From Ovis canadensis (lineage: Eukaryota; Chordata; Mammalia; Artiodactyla; Bovidae): 64,000 nt of DNA. The stretch lies in NCBI RefSeq assembly GCF_042477335.2, contig NC_091263.1, forward strand, positions 68,876,501-68,940,500. Reading direction: 5' to 3'. The notes beneath the pieces were generated by a model that was not told the origin of the DNA, made no database searches, and saw nothing but the letters and a program-made list of their open reading frames with translations. Each line of letters begins with the position of its first letter. The first letter of the stretch is position 1. Positions 47,629 through 59,849 of the stretch are shown piece after piece. Made by a program: the position numbers and the translations under genes.

Positions 47629-48006
47629 CTGCAGGAAGAAAGGAGGCACAGTGAGAGACTTTCACGTCCGAGACTTACTGTGTAACTAAATTTCTAAAAA
47701 AAAAAAAAGAAAAAAGAAAAATCGTAGAGATCACCTTGGGGAAAGTTGTAATTTTGTCAATTGAGATTTAAAAAACCCATCACCTACTAATATCATCATC
47801 ATCAGCTAAAGCCTATCTTATACTCTCAGAACAAAGACCAGTACTTGAATAAACCTTACAGGAAAAAACCAACCAACCAGCCTCGCCGTCTCGTCTTTGC
47901 TCTTCTCGTTTTGCTTTGTACTGGCTTTAGGTTTTAGGACCTTGCCTCCGCTGTGGATGGACCCTCCCACCGCGCGCCCTGCCCCCGCCCGCTCCCCGCG
48001 CTGTAC

Positions 48007-48158
48007 CTGAGGAGTCGTGTCCTGTGTGCTCGTGGGTCTTCTCCCAGGTGCCATTCTCCTCTTTCCAGATGATGACTTTCCGGTCGTAGGAGCAGGACGC
48101 GAGTATATTGCCATACATGGGGTGGGCCCAGGCCACCTGCCACACGGGACCCTCATGG
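48007..48158 (-). CDS. SEC13: SEC13 coding exon 4 (WD blade 2)
   Basis: The exon is 152 nt, 50 full codons plus a split base at each end. It begins [13 protein letters not shown] and contains [13 protein letters not shown]. It ends H-D-S-S before a GTACAG donor. Substitutions relative to human are conservative (Arg to Lys before E-E-N-G, Ser to Thr and Ala to Thr in the following loop). Confidence 0.95.
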
Positions 48159-49611
48159 CTGCAAGGCGAGAGGGCCAGAGGCTGTTCAGATGGGCAAAAG
48201 GAAGGCAGGGCACTCTGCCGGCTGGTCAGATGGGCAAAAGGAACGGAGGGCACTCTGCCGGCCACTGCTTTGGACAGAAGTGAATGGCTTCTCAGGGGAG
48301 AACTGCCGAAGAATTTCAAAAGGGCTAGAGCTGAATAACGTCACTCCAAAAGGGACTTTCCCCGGACAGTGAGGACCCTGAGGCTGAAAGCAAGTCAGCC
48401 CTTCCCTCTTGAGCCAGCAGAGCCCTTGAGGAGGCTGTGCTCTTGAGCAGGCAGTGAATGTTTCATCTTAGTACCTTCCACTACTCTTCACTTTTTCAAA
48501 AGGCAGGTCTCTCTCTTCCCTTCCCATCTCTGTGCGTTCACCTGGTCACTACTGTCTGAGGATGTGCCGTGCCAGGCTCTGTACTGGGTCCGCGGCTCAG
48601 AAGAGGGGGCACCCAGCACACAGCGGATGGGTCGGGCTCTTTCACACCCATCCCCCACTCACTGGCTGCCTGACTTCAGGGCAGGGCCGTTACCCCCTCT
48701 TTCGCTTTGTCTCTTGAGAGAGACGTCAGCATGACTTCTTTCACATGGTGGTCATGAGGGAGATGTCTGTGACAACTCATTTAAGAGTCTGAAACACTGC
48801 TGGGTACAAGAAAAGGAAAAAACCCGAGTTTGACACCTGTGAGCTGCTCCCTGCTCACCCATTCATCCGGGGCTACGGACACTCAAGAGCCACCTCCCTT
48901 AGCTGGGACAATGGTCCAGCCGCAACCTCCACAAAGGAGCTGCCAATGAAACTCCTGGAGACTCAATCGTCCTACAACTAGCAGAGTTTTAACTGAGGGA
49001 GCAAAGAATGGGGGCATAAATTTACCCTCCAATCTCTTCGTACTTTGAGCAGAAAGGACCAAGCGACAGTAGGCATCGTGTCCAAGCCAGTGCTGGCAGC
49101 CAGGCCTCGCCCTGTGAGCTCTCTGCTCAGCCAGCGGCCACTGGGCAGGGAAGGCGGCACTGGGCTCCTCAGGCATGCGACTCCTGACACCCAGGAAGAT
49201 GGGAATTTCTAGGCCTGTCTTCCTAAATGGCTACTGACTTACCTATGTTTTCTTTAATCCATTCACAAACATGTAGTGAGTACCCACTTGTCAGGGATTG
49301 TTAACCTCTCCTGTGTAGTCTGGTGAAGGCTAAGGTCCCTTCTCAGGATAATGAATAAAATACATAGACTGAGGATTATAAACGAAATCCATTTATACTG
49401 AAAGTCATCAAAAGGTTAAAGAACAATTTATGTTATTAGTGATATACGTGCTTCTTTGTTAATACGTTAAGTAACAAACTCCAGTGGCAAGTCTAATAAC
49501 CATTCTAATTTCACAGGAGTGATGAGCATAAGTGCTATTTTGAGAAAGCTACAAGTGTAATGTCATATAAAAAATATCCGTGACTTCTTCTGGTAACAAA
49601 GTGACAGGGAC

Positions 49612-49798
49612 TGGGGACTCTCCTGGTGGTCTACTGGCTAAGTCTCCGAGCTCCCACTGCAGAGGGCCTGGGTTCAATCCCTGGTCAGGGAACTAGATCC
49701 CACAAGCCACAACTAAAGATCTGCACGTCTAAACAAAACAGAAGATCTCAAGTGGCGCAACTAAGATCCAGTGAAGACAAATATTAAAAAAAAAAAGG
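49612..49798 (+). mobile_element. CHR-type SINE in SEC13 intron 3
   Basis: Head GGGACTCTCCTGGTGGTCTA, then CACAAGCCACAACTAAAG and a poly(A) tail at about 49786. Confidence 0.78.
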
Positions 49799-50555
49799 GA
49801 CAGGTACCATGACTACTACTGTGATTCCTGGCCTACAGCTGTAATCGAAGCAAATGCTACACATCAGAGTCACTGAAAATAAAGATGTGGTTTTTCCCCT
49901 TTCCCCTTTCTGAGTTCACTGTCCCCTGAATTCTACCCACGGAACCCTTGGAGATTCATGGAACCCGGATTAAGGATCCTATCCATCTGAGGTAGTGAAC
50001 TGAGAGGGAAAACACCAGAGTGTGGCCACAAAAAAGAAAACCAGGATCTCAAGAATCTCCACAGGGAGAAGGGTAAACCAAACATTTGTAAATACTCACT
50101 GAGTGCCTGCCGAGGCAAACAGACCGAACGGTGGGAGCCACGTAATTACGATTATATTCTGAGCCACTTTAGATCATGTGCGCTGAACATGTTTAAAAAG
50201 GAAAAGAAAAGACAGCTTCCCACTTTTGAGCACAGCAGTAGCCACTGAAGGCCTGTGAGCAGGCACTGCCTGGGCGGAGGCTGCCCCGGCCTGGGTCGGG
50301 GGTGAGCAGGTGAAGACAGGGGGGTTACCTGACTCTCACCCCAGGGCTGTCTGTGGGCATCTGGGTGGCAGAGGTGGGATTGGCTCCTGGCCCATTAGCC
50401 CGGGACGCCTGCTGAGGCAGTCAGCTGGCCGGGACCAGGAAGCCTCTCTGCTAACCACACCAGGGGCTGCTCTGATCTGGGCTCTCAGCCCTCCCTGCCA
50501 CATCTGAGAAACCCAAACGCTCTCTGAGGCTTTGTCCAGGGTCAGGGGCGCTTAC

Positions 50556-50671
50556 CCCCTGAGGTCGGCGACGAGGATCTGCCCCCCGTTGCGCACGTCG
50601 AAGATCTTGACGGACCTGTCTGACGAGCAGGTTGCCAGGCGGGTGCCGTAGTAGTCCATCTGGGCGTCGTG
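50556..50671 (-). CDS. SEC13: SEC13 coding exon 3 (WD blade 1)
   Basis: The exon holds 38 codons plus two bases. It starts H-D-A-Q-M-D-Y-Y-G and includes [14 protein letters not shown], the typical WD-repeat strand pattern. Donor GTAAGC follows a run of five G, and the next exon's phase fixes the boundary at 50556. Confidence 0.93.
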
Positions 50672-52402
50672 CTGCAGAGGGAGGACAGGACCTGAGATCG
50701 ACAGGACCTGAGATCAACTGAACCTCAGAGAATCATCACTATCTGGCAGGAAGCTAGCTTGGTAACACTATCACAGGCAACTTCCTTCTGAAATGGACAA
50801 GAGAAACCACACCCAGCTGCTTTCAGACCCTTCACAGCACGGGGAAAGTCCTCCCAATCCCGACCGGCAGTGGGGTGTGGGAGGAAAGCTCGCGCAGCTT
50901 CTCTCTCCTTCCTCCCGCCCCACTGTGTCGAGGCTCCATATGCTACCAGGGAGGTTCGGCTCAATGCCAGAACAAGGGGCTAACGCCGACGTAGAGAAGC
51001 AGGCCTCTGACAGCCGGCGGGCCCCAGGGAGGTCCTCCACAATGCACGTCTGGCCGGGACACAAGGTTCCATTTGGCCATTTAGGCTCCTTCCTCCACCC
51101 ATGGACCTGGATCCTCTGCAGACCTTTGTTCTGGGTTTCTACCTGACCTTCTCCCCAGCAGTGTGCCCAGGACCCCGAACTCTCCACCCAGCACTTCAAC
51201 GTTGCTGGTCCTGCCACTGATGAACCGGCTTCACTGAGGCTGCCCTCCAGGGCCAGGCCCCGCCCACAGCTCCTTGTCCATCTGGGCGATGGCTCCTCTG
51301 AGTCCATCTGCCTGCTGCCTTGCTGAACTTACTGGCCCTGCTACTTCAACGGATAACATGTCTTCCTCATTGTACCTTTGGGGTTTCAGGAACTATCAGC
51401 TGTCACGCTGTGGTCATCGGGAGCAATTACATCCTTTCAAAGGGAAGCAATTATTCTGTCTGCTTAGACACTCCTTCCTCATCTCCCTACCCAAGGACGA
51501 CATCCTGATTCCTCTTGAGAAGTCAAGCCTCCCCACCACTCCAGGTCTTGGCTCCTTGGAAGGCAGGCAGGGCGGTGCTGAGACAGAGGTGCTTTTGAGG
51601 CACTGCTCCTGCAGGCTGCCACACACTTTGGGAGGAAGCAGGGCACAGCACCGAGACTCCAATCCTGTCTCAAGTTTTCTGCCATGCAACCTTGGGAAAA
51701 TGTCCTAATGCCCTGGAACCTTAGCTTCCTTGTCTTTAAATGGAGCTGATAATGGCCTCAACCTCATGAAGGTTAAAGAGACGCTGAAGCAGCAGTATTC
51801 GGCTGGGGGTGTGATGTGCCATGAGCACGCAGATGCTCCCCCTTACTACCCTGTCTCATCTGTTCCCCAAGATGAACCCGCCCAGAGAGGGGGCACACCC
51901 ACGGCACTTCCCATCTCAGCTACAAGAAAATCAAGGCTGGCTCAGAAAAGGTAACAGACTGACGAGGGACCTCACACTGGATCATCTTAAAGTTAACAGA
52001 TTGACTGGGGACCTCAGATTTGACGGTCTTACCCATGTGCCGCGCTGTCTCCAAGGACGACCACATCCAAGCAACCACTGGGAAGCCCCAAAGCAACAGC
52101 TGGAGGGAGACCGTGAGCGCAGGATGCCTGGGATGCAATGCTGTAGGCTGACTGACCTGGGTCTTGCTCAAGGCTTCCTGCACTCCTTGCCCTGCATGAA
52201 GCAGAGTCTGCATCCTCTGCTGCAGACTTTGACCTCTGGACCTTCTCCCACAGCCCTGTCCTTGTACACTAAGCCAGGTGTTCACCTCTCAGGACACACC
52301 CTGAGTTAATGACTTCTGGTTCAAAGGGCACCGTCTGGCCCGCCATCTGTGGTGGTCCGACCTGGCTCTGCCTTTTTATTGAGTCATCTTCCTATTTCTT
52401 TC

Positions 52403-52520
52403 CTTTTTTTTTCTGGTCACATCACGCAGCAGGCAGAACCTTCCCAACTAGGGATCAAACCTGTGCTCCCTGCACTGGAAGCATACGGCTTCCAATAAGC
52501 ATAAGTCTGGACCACGAGAG
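52403..52520 (-). mobile_element. tRNA-derived SINE fragment
   Basis: The complement shows GAGCACAGGTTTGATCCCTA and a short tail; the plus strand begins with a poly(T) run. Confidence 0.65.
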
Positions 52521-52882
52521 AAGTCCTTATTTTTTCTTCTTTAATCCCCTTTTCAATGGGGCTAAGAAGTGACAGCAAGAGGAAGATAGGTGGGAAGACT
52601 ATTTCAAACCTCTGTACCCACTTCCATCCCATCCCAGAGGCAGTTACTTTTCTGGCCAGGAGACTAAGTACCTTGAGCTGCAAACTGTTTCTGGGTTTTC
52701 CCTGACTTCGAGTAATCAGACTGTCACAGCCCTGTCAACTCAGAGGGCCTGCCTGGAGACTGACCATACCCCTGATGTTACAGCCTGACTGGCAAAGGCT
52801 GCAAGGCCACACTGGACTCATAAATCATCAACAGAGATGCCCATGTCCTCAGCCTGTGAGGGAGGGCTAAAGGAATACTTAC

Positions 52883-52927
52883 AATCATGTCCTCATGGGA
52901 AGTGTCCACAGTATTAATTACTGACAC
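52883..52927 (-). CDS. SEC13: SEC13 coding exon 2
   Basis: Fifteen codons read V-S-V-I-N-T-V-D-T-S-H-E-D-M-I between a TTTTAG acceptor and a GTAAGT donor. This is the N-terminal strand leading into WD blade 1. Confidence 0.93.
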
Positions 52928-53265
52928 CTAAAACCAAAGATATTGTTGGTAAATGAACTGATGGTAGTTAGAATGCAATCATCTCATTAAATCCACCACT
53001 TTTAAAGTTCCTGATAGCATCCGATCATTCATTCATTCAGTAAACATTCACTCTAAGTGCCTTTGTTGCGCCAAGCACTATGCCAGGGACTGGAGATGTA
53101 GACATAGAAGAGAAGTACTTCTTGCCCCAGAGATGCCTGTTTGGAAGTAACCCCAACAAGGCAGAATGAATATTTTAATGGGGTTAGTATGTGCTATAGC
53201 AGTCTGAGGGGCTGGTGGTGGTGGAAAAAAAAAAAGGGCTCAGATGAGGAGGAATTTGGCAGGTG

Positions 53266-53468
53266 GCTTCCCTGGTAGCTCAGACGGTAAAGAATCTGCC
53301 TGCAATGTGGGAGACCCGGGTTCGATCCCTGGACCAGGGAAGATACTCTGGAGAAAGGCATGGCAACCCACTCCAGTATTCTAGCTTGGAGAATTCCATG
53401 GACAGAGGAGCTTGCGGCCTACAGCCCATAGGGTTGCAAAGAGTTGGACAAGACTTGAGTGACTAACA
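53266..53468 (+). mobile_element. Bov-tA SINE in SEC13 intron 1
   Basis: A complete copy from GGCTTCCCTGGTAGCTCAGA to AGTTGGACAAGACTTGAGTG, antisense to SEC13. Confidence 0.88.
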
Positions 53469-55169
53469 CAAGGGTAAAAAAGTATAGTCCAAGCAGAGGG
53501 AATAATACGAGCAAAGATCGGGCACAGTGGCACGGGAGGTCCTGGCTACGCTTGAGGCTGAAGAGGGACTCCGAGGGAGCTACAGCCGGACCACGGAGCA
53601 GCCTTCCTCGAGGACAGAGCCTCGGATGTTCCAGGCAGCTTTTTGCATAACAGGATTTTCACCTAAAGACTTTGATTAATCGATTCAGTTGATTCTCTTG
53701 AGGCTGCTCCCTGGTCCACCACCTGTGACAGAGTCCAGTTCGCAGAGCTGGCTGGAGTACAGTTACCATACCTTCATATCCATTCTGAGACTCAGCTCAA
53801 ATTATGACCACACCCCGCCCCCCAACACTGGGTCTTGAAGATTCCCAGATTTCCCGACTGGCCAAACTCCTCTGAATATCAACACTGAATGTCTACAACA
53901 CTTTAGACGCCTCCTTCTCCCAACGAGAAGGCGAGCTCCCCAGAGCCAGGGTTGGTGTCACTGACAGTTCTGCATCCTCTCATCACCCAGCACAGCGTTT
54001 TGCAACCAGAAGGAACTCAGTGACTATCTGCTGAACGAATAAGTCAATGGACAAAAATGGACAGTTGGACTATGTTCCACCACTAGTCTCTCAAAACTCG
54101 GGATACAAACGAGACTAAAAGGCAGGTTTCAGACTGGAAATGATACTTCTTACCGTCTCCCCCATTTCATCTTTTCCTAGCAGGTTTAAAACCTGACCCG
54201 ACTTTTCAGAAAGGAGGACGCTGGAAGAGGATGGTTACAAAGCAGTGCAAAAGGGGCACATCACGCAAACACAAATTCTCTCATCAAAGTCTAGACGCCC
54301 TGCAAAGCAGGTCCCCACGATCCGCAAAGGCAAGGAAGCAAGAGAAAGAGAAGCCTCTCCTACCTGCAGCAAGCTGCCCGGGGTTATAAAGTGCTTTCAC
54401 ATGTGCACTAAGAAAGCCAAAGGGTAGAGTTCACAGCCAGCTGACAAAGGATATGAAGCCCAGAGAAAGGAAGACACCTGCTCCAGGGCTAGTCAAAGGT
54501 GGCAATGGGAGAAGAGCCCCCACCTGCTATTAATAATTCCTACCCCACAAAGCTTTCCACCCCACTAGCCTGCCTATCTAGGCGATACATCCAGTTGCCT
54601 AAGTTAATGGCCCGATGCTAAGTACACAGAAAGAAAACTTACTGGTAGTTTCATACTAGTTCATCAGGGGACCTTGCAGATAGATTATCAGCATTTATTT
54701 TGAACCCACTCTCTCACCAACCAGGACTGATGAATAAGTGCGTGTTTATTGTTTTTTAAGCTACTTAAAAAAAAAAAAAACAGTTCACCTCTTCAGAACT
54801 ACGGAGTTAAAAACTCATTTTTTAAAAAAGCTGACTGTCATAGCATAAGCGACCCCAACTCTACTCAGTACCTACTCAGTAAAAGGCCAGGAAAAAAACC
54901 CCAAGAAACTTAAAACCCAGTCTCCTGCAGAGCAAGGACCAAACCCAGCGTCCTGACTTGTGGGCTCACCCAGCTTTCCTCAAAAACCGAGGCACAGACA
55001 TTTCCTCGAGAACCCTGGCTTACCTGAATCGACTTCACGGGGCTGTGGGCAGGCTGAGATTAGGAACAATGCTTGGAACCCGCTAAGGGCTCAGAATACA
55101 GCGGCTCCTACGGTGTTTGGGATTTTGTTTTCAATTGTTGCGGGAGAAGGAAAGGAGAGCAGGGGACGC

Positions 55170-55620
55170 GGCAGCTGGGCTGTCCGCAGAGTTCTGAGAG
55201 GTTCCGCGGCCTCCCTCTGACCACCCCCAGAGCCACCGAACTTCAAATCCGAGCGGGGCGGCAGAACTGTACGGCCCCAGAGTGGGGCTCGAACTTCAGC
55301 GCGGCGAGGACCCCGGAGGGCCGCGACCCCGACCCCAACACTCACCATGGTTGTAGCGGCGGCAGCGGCTTCTGGACTCAGACGTGGCAGGACCCCGCGT
55401 CGCCTCGGAACAGCTCACTTCCGGCGTCGGGCTGGAAGCCCGTCGGGTCCGGACGCCGGAGCCTCCGGGCAGCAGCGAGCTCCGCTCGCACAAACGTTCC
55501 GTCCTCTCCTGAGGGCCATGGCCCCTCCCCTTCTCCGAGCGTAGCGCGCGAGACCAAAGCGCGGTGGGACTCTCGTTCCCATGGCGACGCAGACCCGGGA
55601 CTAGTAATCTGAAGCTTTAG
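55170..55620. promoter_or_regulatory. SEC13: CpG-rich promoter of SEC13
   Basis: This stretch is GC-rich with frequent CpG and surrounds the SEC13 start codon, including a (GCN) run just upstream of ATG. I see no TATA box, so dispersed initiation within about 55360-55480 is likely. No second gene is visible on the plus strand to the right, so a bidirectional role is open. Confidence 0.65.
55346..55348 (-). CDS. SEC13: SEC13 coding exon 1 (start codon only)
   Basis: The first coding exon contributes only ATG, directly followed by the donor GTGAGT. The context upstream is CTACAACC. The next exon opens with GTG in frame, giving Met-Val-Ser-Val. The start is fixed by the match to the SEC13 N-terminus and by the surrounding CpG-rich promoter. 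Confidence 0.9.
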
Positions 55621-55624
55621 GCTG

Positions 55625-57585
55625 TCTTCCCTCGCGCCCCAACTCTTCCCTTTTCCTGAGGTCCACACAGGAAAAAAAAGGACTCCTAAGGAACGCCTCT
55701 GCGGTTTTGGGTGCGACGGGCCTTATGATGAACCTTTTAGGATGATTAATTTGGGGGGTAGTGGCCAGAATGGTCCTTGTTCTTCCTTGTTAGTGTCTCC
55801 TCAGGACCCAAGCTGGGAGCAGGGGCAAAGAAGCCCAGCAAATAAGCCCCTTGCCAGGAGCTGAGCCTGTCTCTCTTCCTGCCCCTTCCAAGCCGGAGGA
55901 TCAATGCCTCCGAAACCGCCTTTTCCATCAGGGCTCTGGGATCCTGTGAATCTGGCCCACCGGCTAGATGCCCCGGGCAAGGAGGGATCTCAGCTCGACT
56001 CCTGCAGCTGGAGCCCAGGATCCAGCCGCCAGTTTCCCCAACCCCTAGGTCCCTGGCTTCTCGCCTGCACAGCGAGAATGCTGTAGCTGGACAGAGCCCG
56101 TGGGGCGGTTCCCCTCAGCCTCACATGGTCTGGCAGCCCTGGGCTTCTCGTGGCTTTTTAGGAGTTCAGTGACCCAGGATGGAACTTAGACGCCCCTTAG
56201 ATGAGTCAGAGTCCCTGTTTCCTCTCCTGAAACTGGAGGGAACTGTCCTAGCAGAAGATGGTCCCTGCTGGAGGGATGATGTTAAGACCCCAGAGGGTGT
56301 GACGAACCATCAAGGAGCTGGGAGAGAGGGCCGGAGAGTGGGGTCTTACAGAACTCAGGGCTGGACCTCCAGATTGCAACTCACACTGTACCCCCACCCC
56401 AGCTTTCAAGACCTGCAATTTCCCTCTAATGGGGAAATATTCCAAGGGTTTGAGGACTGCTGTTTATGATGGAAAAAAATGTTGCAGGGAACAAAACGGG
56501 TGGGGGGGGGGGGGAATCTTGGGTCTCCTGTTCTTCCAGGGACAGTTCCTGATCTCAAATCTGTAGATGTACTACTGATTCTCTGAGTGATAAAATCATA
56601 TCGCTTCTTTCTGAGCCCTATTTTCCTTGAGTATAAGATGAGGACAATGACACATTAGATATAAACACAATGCATGGGGCATAGGGGATTCCCTGGTGTT
56701 GGCATTGCAGTCTGAGAGACTGAGGATTTGGGAGAAACAGTGCACCTGTATCCTATTCATTAAGGTATTTGCTGGTGGGACTGAAAAGTTTTGAGTGCCG
56801 ACCCTGGCATCAAGATTGCTAGGTATCAATACTGTATCTCCTGCTTACTAGGTGGGCACACCCTTCACCTCTCTGAACTGTTGTCTCTTCTGTTAGGTGG
56901 AAACTGTAATGAAACCTTCTCTGCAAGGTTGATGCTGGGAGTAAATGGACCTTTGGATGTGAAACTGGGTTTGGGTTTGGAAGCTGATTGGACCTGTGGT
57001 GCTTGTTCTGGGAGTCCCCTGAGAAGAGCTGGGATTGTGTGTGCGTGTGTGTGCACGTGTGACCCTCAGCCTGTCTCTTGATCTGGGCACATTCCCGTTC
57101 TTTGCTAATGTTCACCAGAGGTGTGCAAAGCTCAGACTCTTAGTGTTCCAGGCTCCCTTCTGCATCTCCCTGTCCCCAGGAGGGGATGACACCTACATCC
57201 TTTGTCCATATCTCCCGTCACCTCCCTCTGGTTAATCCCAGACCCCAAGTCAGGCCACTGTTAGCTTTCTTTCCTTGGTGCCCTGACCCCCTAGAACCTG
57301 GATCTCCACCTCTTTGTCCTCCCGAGGTCTCTTCCCCCAAAAGTCTGGCCATCTGGGCTTGTCAGCTATTCCTCGTGGAGGTTTAATGACTCACGGAACA
57401 CTGAACTTGCCTCCCTCAAATGGTACAGGAAGGCGTGATTCAGTGGAAGGAGGAGACTGCCCCTGCCCTGCACACCCTCAGGTAAACTGCCTTTCCCTTC
57501 CAGGCACTGTTTCCCTCTGAGTTCAAGTCCACGGAGGGCAGGGACCCAGCCATCCCGCGGAAAAAGGCCTTGTGATGTGTACCGT
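55625..57585. other. Spacer between SEC13 promoter and ATP2B2 3' end
   Basis: About 2 kb with a poly(G) run (about 56502-56514) and no recognised exon, SINE or LINE. Confidence 0.5.
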
Positions 57586-57606
57586 GTCTACATTTCCACG
57601 TGTGCA

Positions 57607-57612
57607 TTTATT
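57607..57612 (-). terminator. ATP2B2: ATP2B2 distal polyadenylation signal
   Basis: AATAAA on the minus strand is followed downstream by a GT-rich stretch. It is the furthest candidate before the 2 kb spacer that leads to the SEC13 promoter. Confidence 0.45.
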
Positions 57613-59504
57613 GTTATTGCTCAGTATAGTGTTGAAAAGGCAGACAAATCCCATTAGTTACAAAGAGCACAAGCCAGAGATACAGAGAAATCAAGAGTGT
57701 ACAATAAGAACACAGTCACTTCCCAGCCCCGATTGTCCCAGAGCCCCCCAGAGCCCGGGCAGCTCAGGAAGCTGGAGGCGGCACCATTTCCTTGCTTACT
57801 CTGGTATAAAATATGTGCACACGAGAGTTAGCAAAGTGTGGCGACCGACCCTCCCGAGAGGAAAGGTCGGGAGGGAGAGCACCACAGGCATTACAAGACT
57901 TGGGGGAGCCGAGAAGGGCGGTCCCAACGCAGCCTTAAATATCTTGTTTTCATTGTAGGGGGTGATGGCTGATGCCCAGGGCTTGGGATTCCCCCTCCCC
58001 TACTTGGGCGGACAGGATCTTTATGTCAAAATCAGGAGAGCTCGCTTTGGGACTTGAGAAAGACCTGGGGATTCTCCGCTATTGTTTGATTTTGGCCTTG
58101 GCTCTGGAGGACCCAAAAACCTTCAGAGAAATGCAGCCCGTCCCCTCCCCTCCCCACACCTTCTAATGGTGGGATCTTGGGGCCTGTTGGAGAGACTCTG
58201 GGGTTGGGAGGCATGTCACAGTGTACTTGACAGCCTCCTGCAAGTAGAGCAAGAACCACTAGGGGGAGTCAGGGTGGTGAGAAGGTCCAGGCAAGAAACG
58301 GCTACATCCTGGAGGACCTATCAGGGACCTGCTGAAAACTGTCAATAAAGACCAAGGGGTGACCCCCCTCCCCACAAAAACAGCTCAGGAAAAGGAACCA
58401 GGAATAAACATTTCTCCATGAAGAGAACTGGCAAGTGGGATACACATTCTGGTAGCTCTGAGTCTGGGAGAGAACCTTCTTTCTCACCTGGACCGGGGCG
58501 GATGGAGGGTCCACCCCATCACAGGCAAGATGGGTGATTTGGGGGCCCACACTGATATTGGGTGGGGGCTCAGTGGCCTCTCCTGACAACACCCTGGCTC
58601 AGGGGACAGGTGAGATGATGGGAGGAGTATCAGGCTTCCCTCAAGAGCTAGGATGCCCTTCTTATTTCTCCTTAAAGGGCTCTCTAGTGAGCCAGAGTGG
58701 ACAGTGCTTACAATGGCGGCATGACATTTGCACCTGTGATGAAAGGGCCCAATATTTGGGGTGAGAGGAAGGCAGAAGGATGGAGGATTTGGCAACATTT
58801 TAAGTTTACTTGGAAGAATAAACGTGAGAGAATAACCAGGAAATTTTGCTCAAAAAAAAAAAAAAAAAGCACGAAGGGTATTTGTCCCACTACATAATAA
58901 AAACATCATATAAAGTGACAATAATTAAAACTAGGTGGCTGGTCAGATGAGACACTCTGATGAGGGACCAGAGGGGAAATTCCAGAAATAGATACAAGTC
59001 TCTCGAAGCTGCCAGGGTGTGGGAAAGGGGCAATTTCAACGCGGTGGAGGAAGGGTGGCTGTTCAATCACTGGGCTGCCTGGGCTGAGACAGGTCCAGGA
59101 TCCTCGCCCCAGCGTAGTCACCGTCATTGGTCTGTGCTCAGAAACAGGGACCCCTCTTTCTTGTCCACTCTCTGCTCTGGTTGGGACATGGGCAGAAGGG
59201 GCCATGGGGGGGTTGGTGGGAGCAACCCAGGCTGCTGCTGAGTTAGGAAGGAAAGTCTTCAGTTTCCTCCCTGTCCACCTCCAAAGATGGGTGGCTCATT
59301 GAATGGGCCCGCTGCTCGTCCCTCATCTGTGGAGGGGGAGACAGATTGGTGAGCCTAGACCTCAGAACCGAGTCTGCTACCTCCTTCTGGAACCCCTGTC
59401 CAGAGGGCAGACAGGAATCTAAGAGGATGGTGCAGTCCCTGATCAGTTAAAAAAAGTATATATTACAGAGGATATAGTCACTGTGTTCTGTTTGATGTTG
59501 TTTT

Positions 59505-59535
59505 TTGCCTTTTTGTTTTGTTTTGTTTTGTTTTC
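59505..59535. repeat. (TTTTG)n short repeat
   Basis: Roughly five TTTTG units, plus strand, inside the inferred ATP2B2 3' UTR. Confidence 0.85.
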
Positions 59536-59810
59536 TTTTAAGACCACAGACATTTCAGAACCACATTGCAGGAGTCAGAAGAGTCAGCAATTGAAAGCAT
59601 CACCATTGCATAGTATTAAATGAACAGAGATGGTGAGTTCTTTATTTACAATTATTGTCTAGATTAAAAAAATTCATAAAAACAGATGAATGGTCATAAA
59701 TTATTTACCCCCTAATGGGGTGAACTGCCAAACGTACCCCATGCTGCTAGATATAGGACGCCGAGTGCAAGCTTTATGTACTATAGTGAGTTCTGACAAA
59801 CCAGTCATTT

Positions 59811-59812
<2 letters not shown>

Positions 59813-59848
<36 letters not shown>
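59813..59848. repeat. ATP2B2: (GT)n microsatellite in ATP2B2 3' UTR
   Basis: About 17-18 GT units on the plus strand (AC in the mRNA). Confidence 0.95.

Positions 59849-59849
<1 letters not shown>

Larger units (their letters stand above)
28260..55385 (-). other. SEC13: SEC13 gene, full span
   Basis: Nine minus-strand coding exons give 969 nt, a 322-residue protein plus stop, the length of human SEC13. Exons: 55346-55348, 52883-52927, 50556-50671, 48007-48158, 47495-47628, 40052-40185, 39576-39699, 37866-38012, 28565-28678. All junctions are GT-AG and all phases agree. SEC13 is a six-bladed WD40 propeller that completes its fold with a blade from SEC31 in the COPII coat or from NUP96 in the nuclear-pore Y complex, and it also serves GATOR2. 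The mRNA begins in a CpG-rich promoter and ends at a poly(A) signal at 28279-28284. The last intron is 9.2 kb because it holds tandem array B and other repeats. Confidence 0.97.
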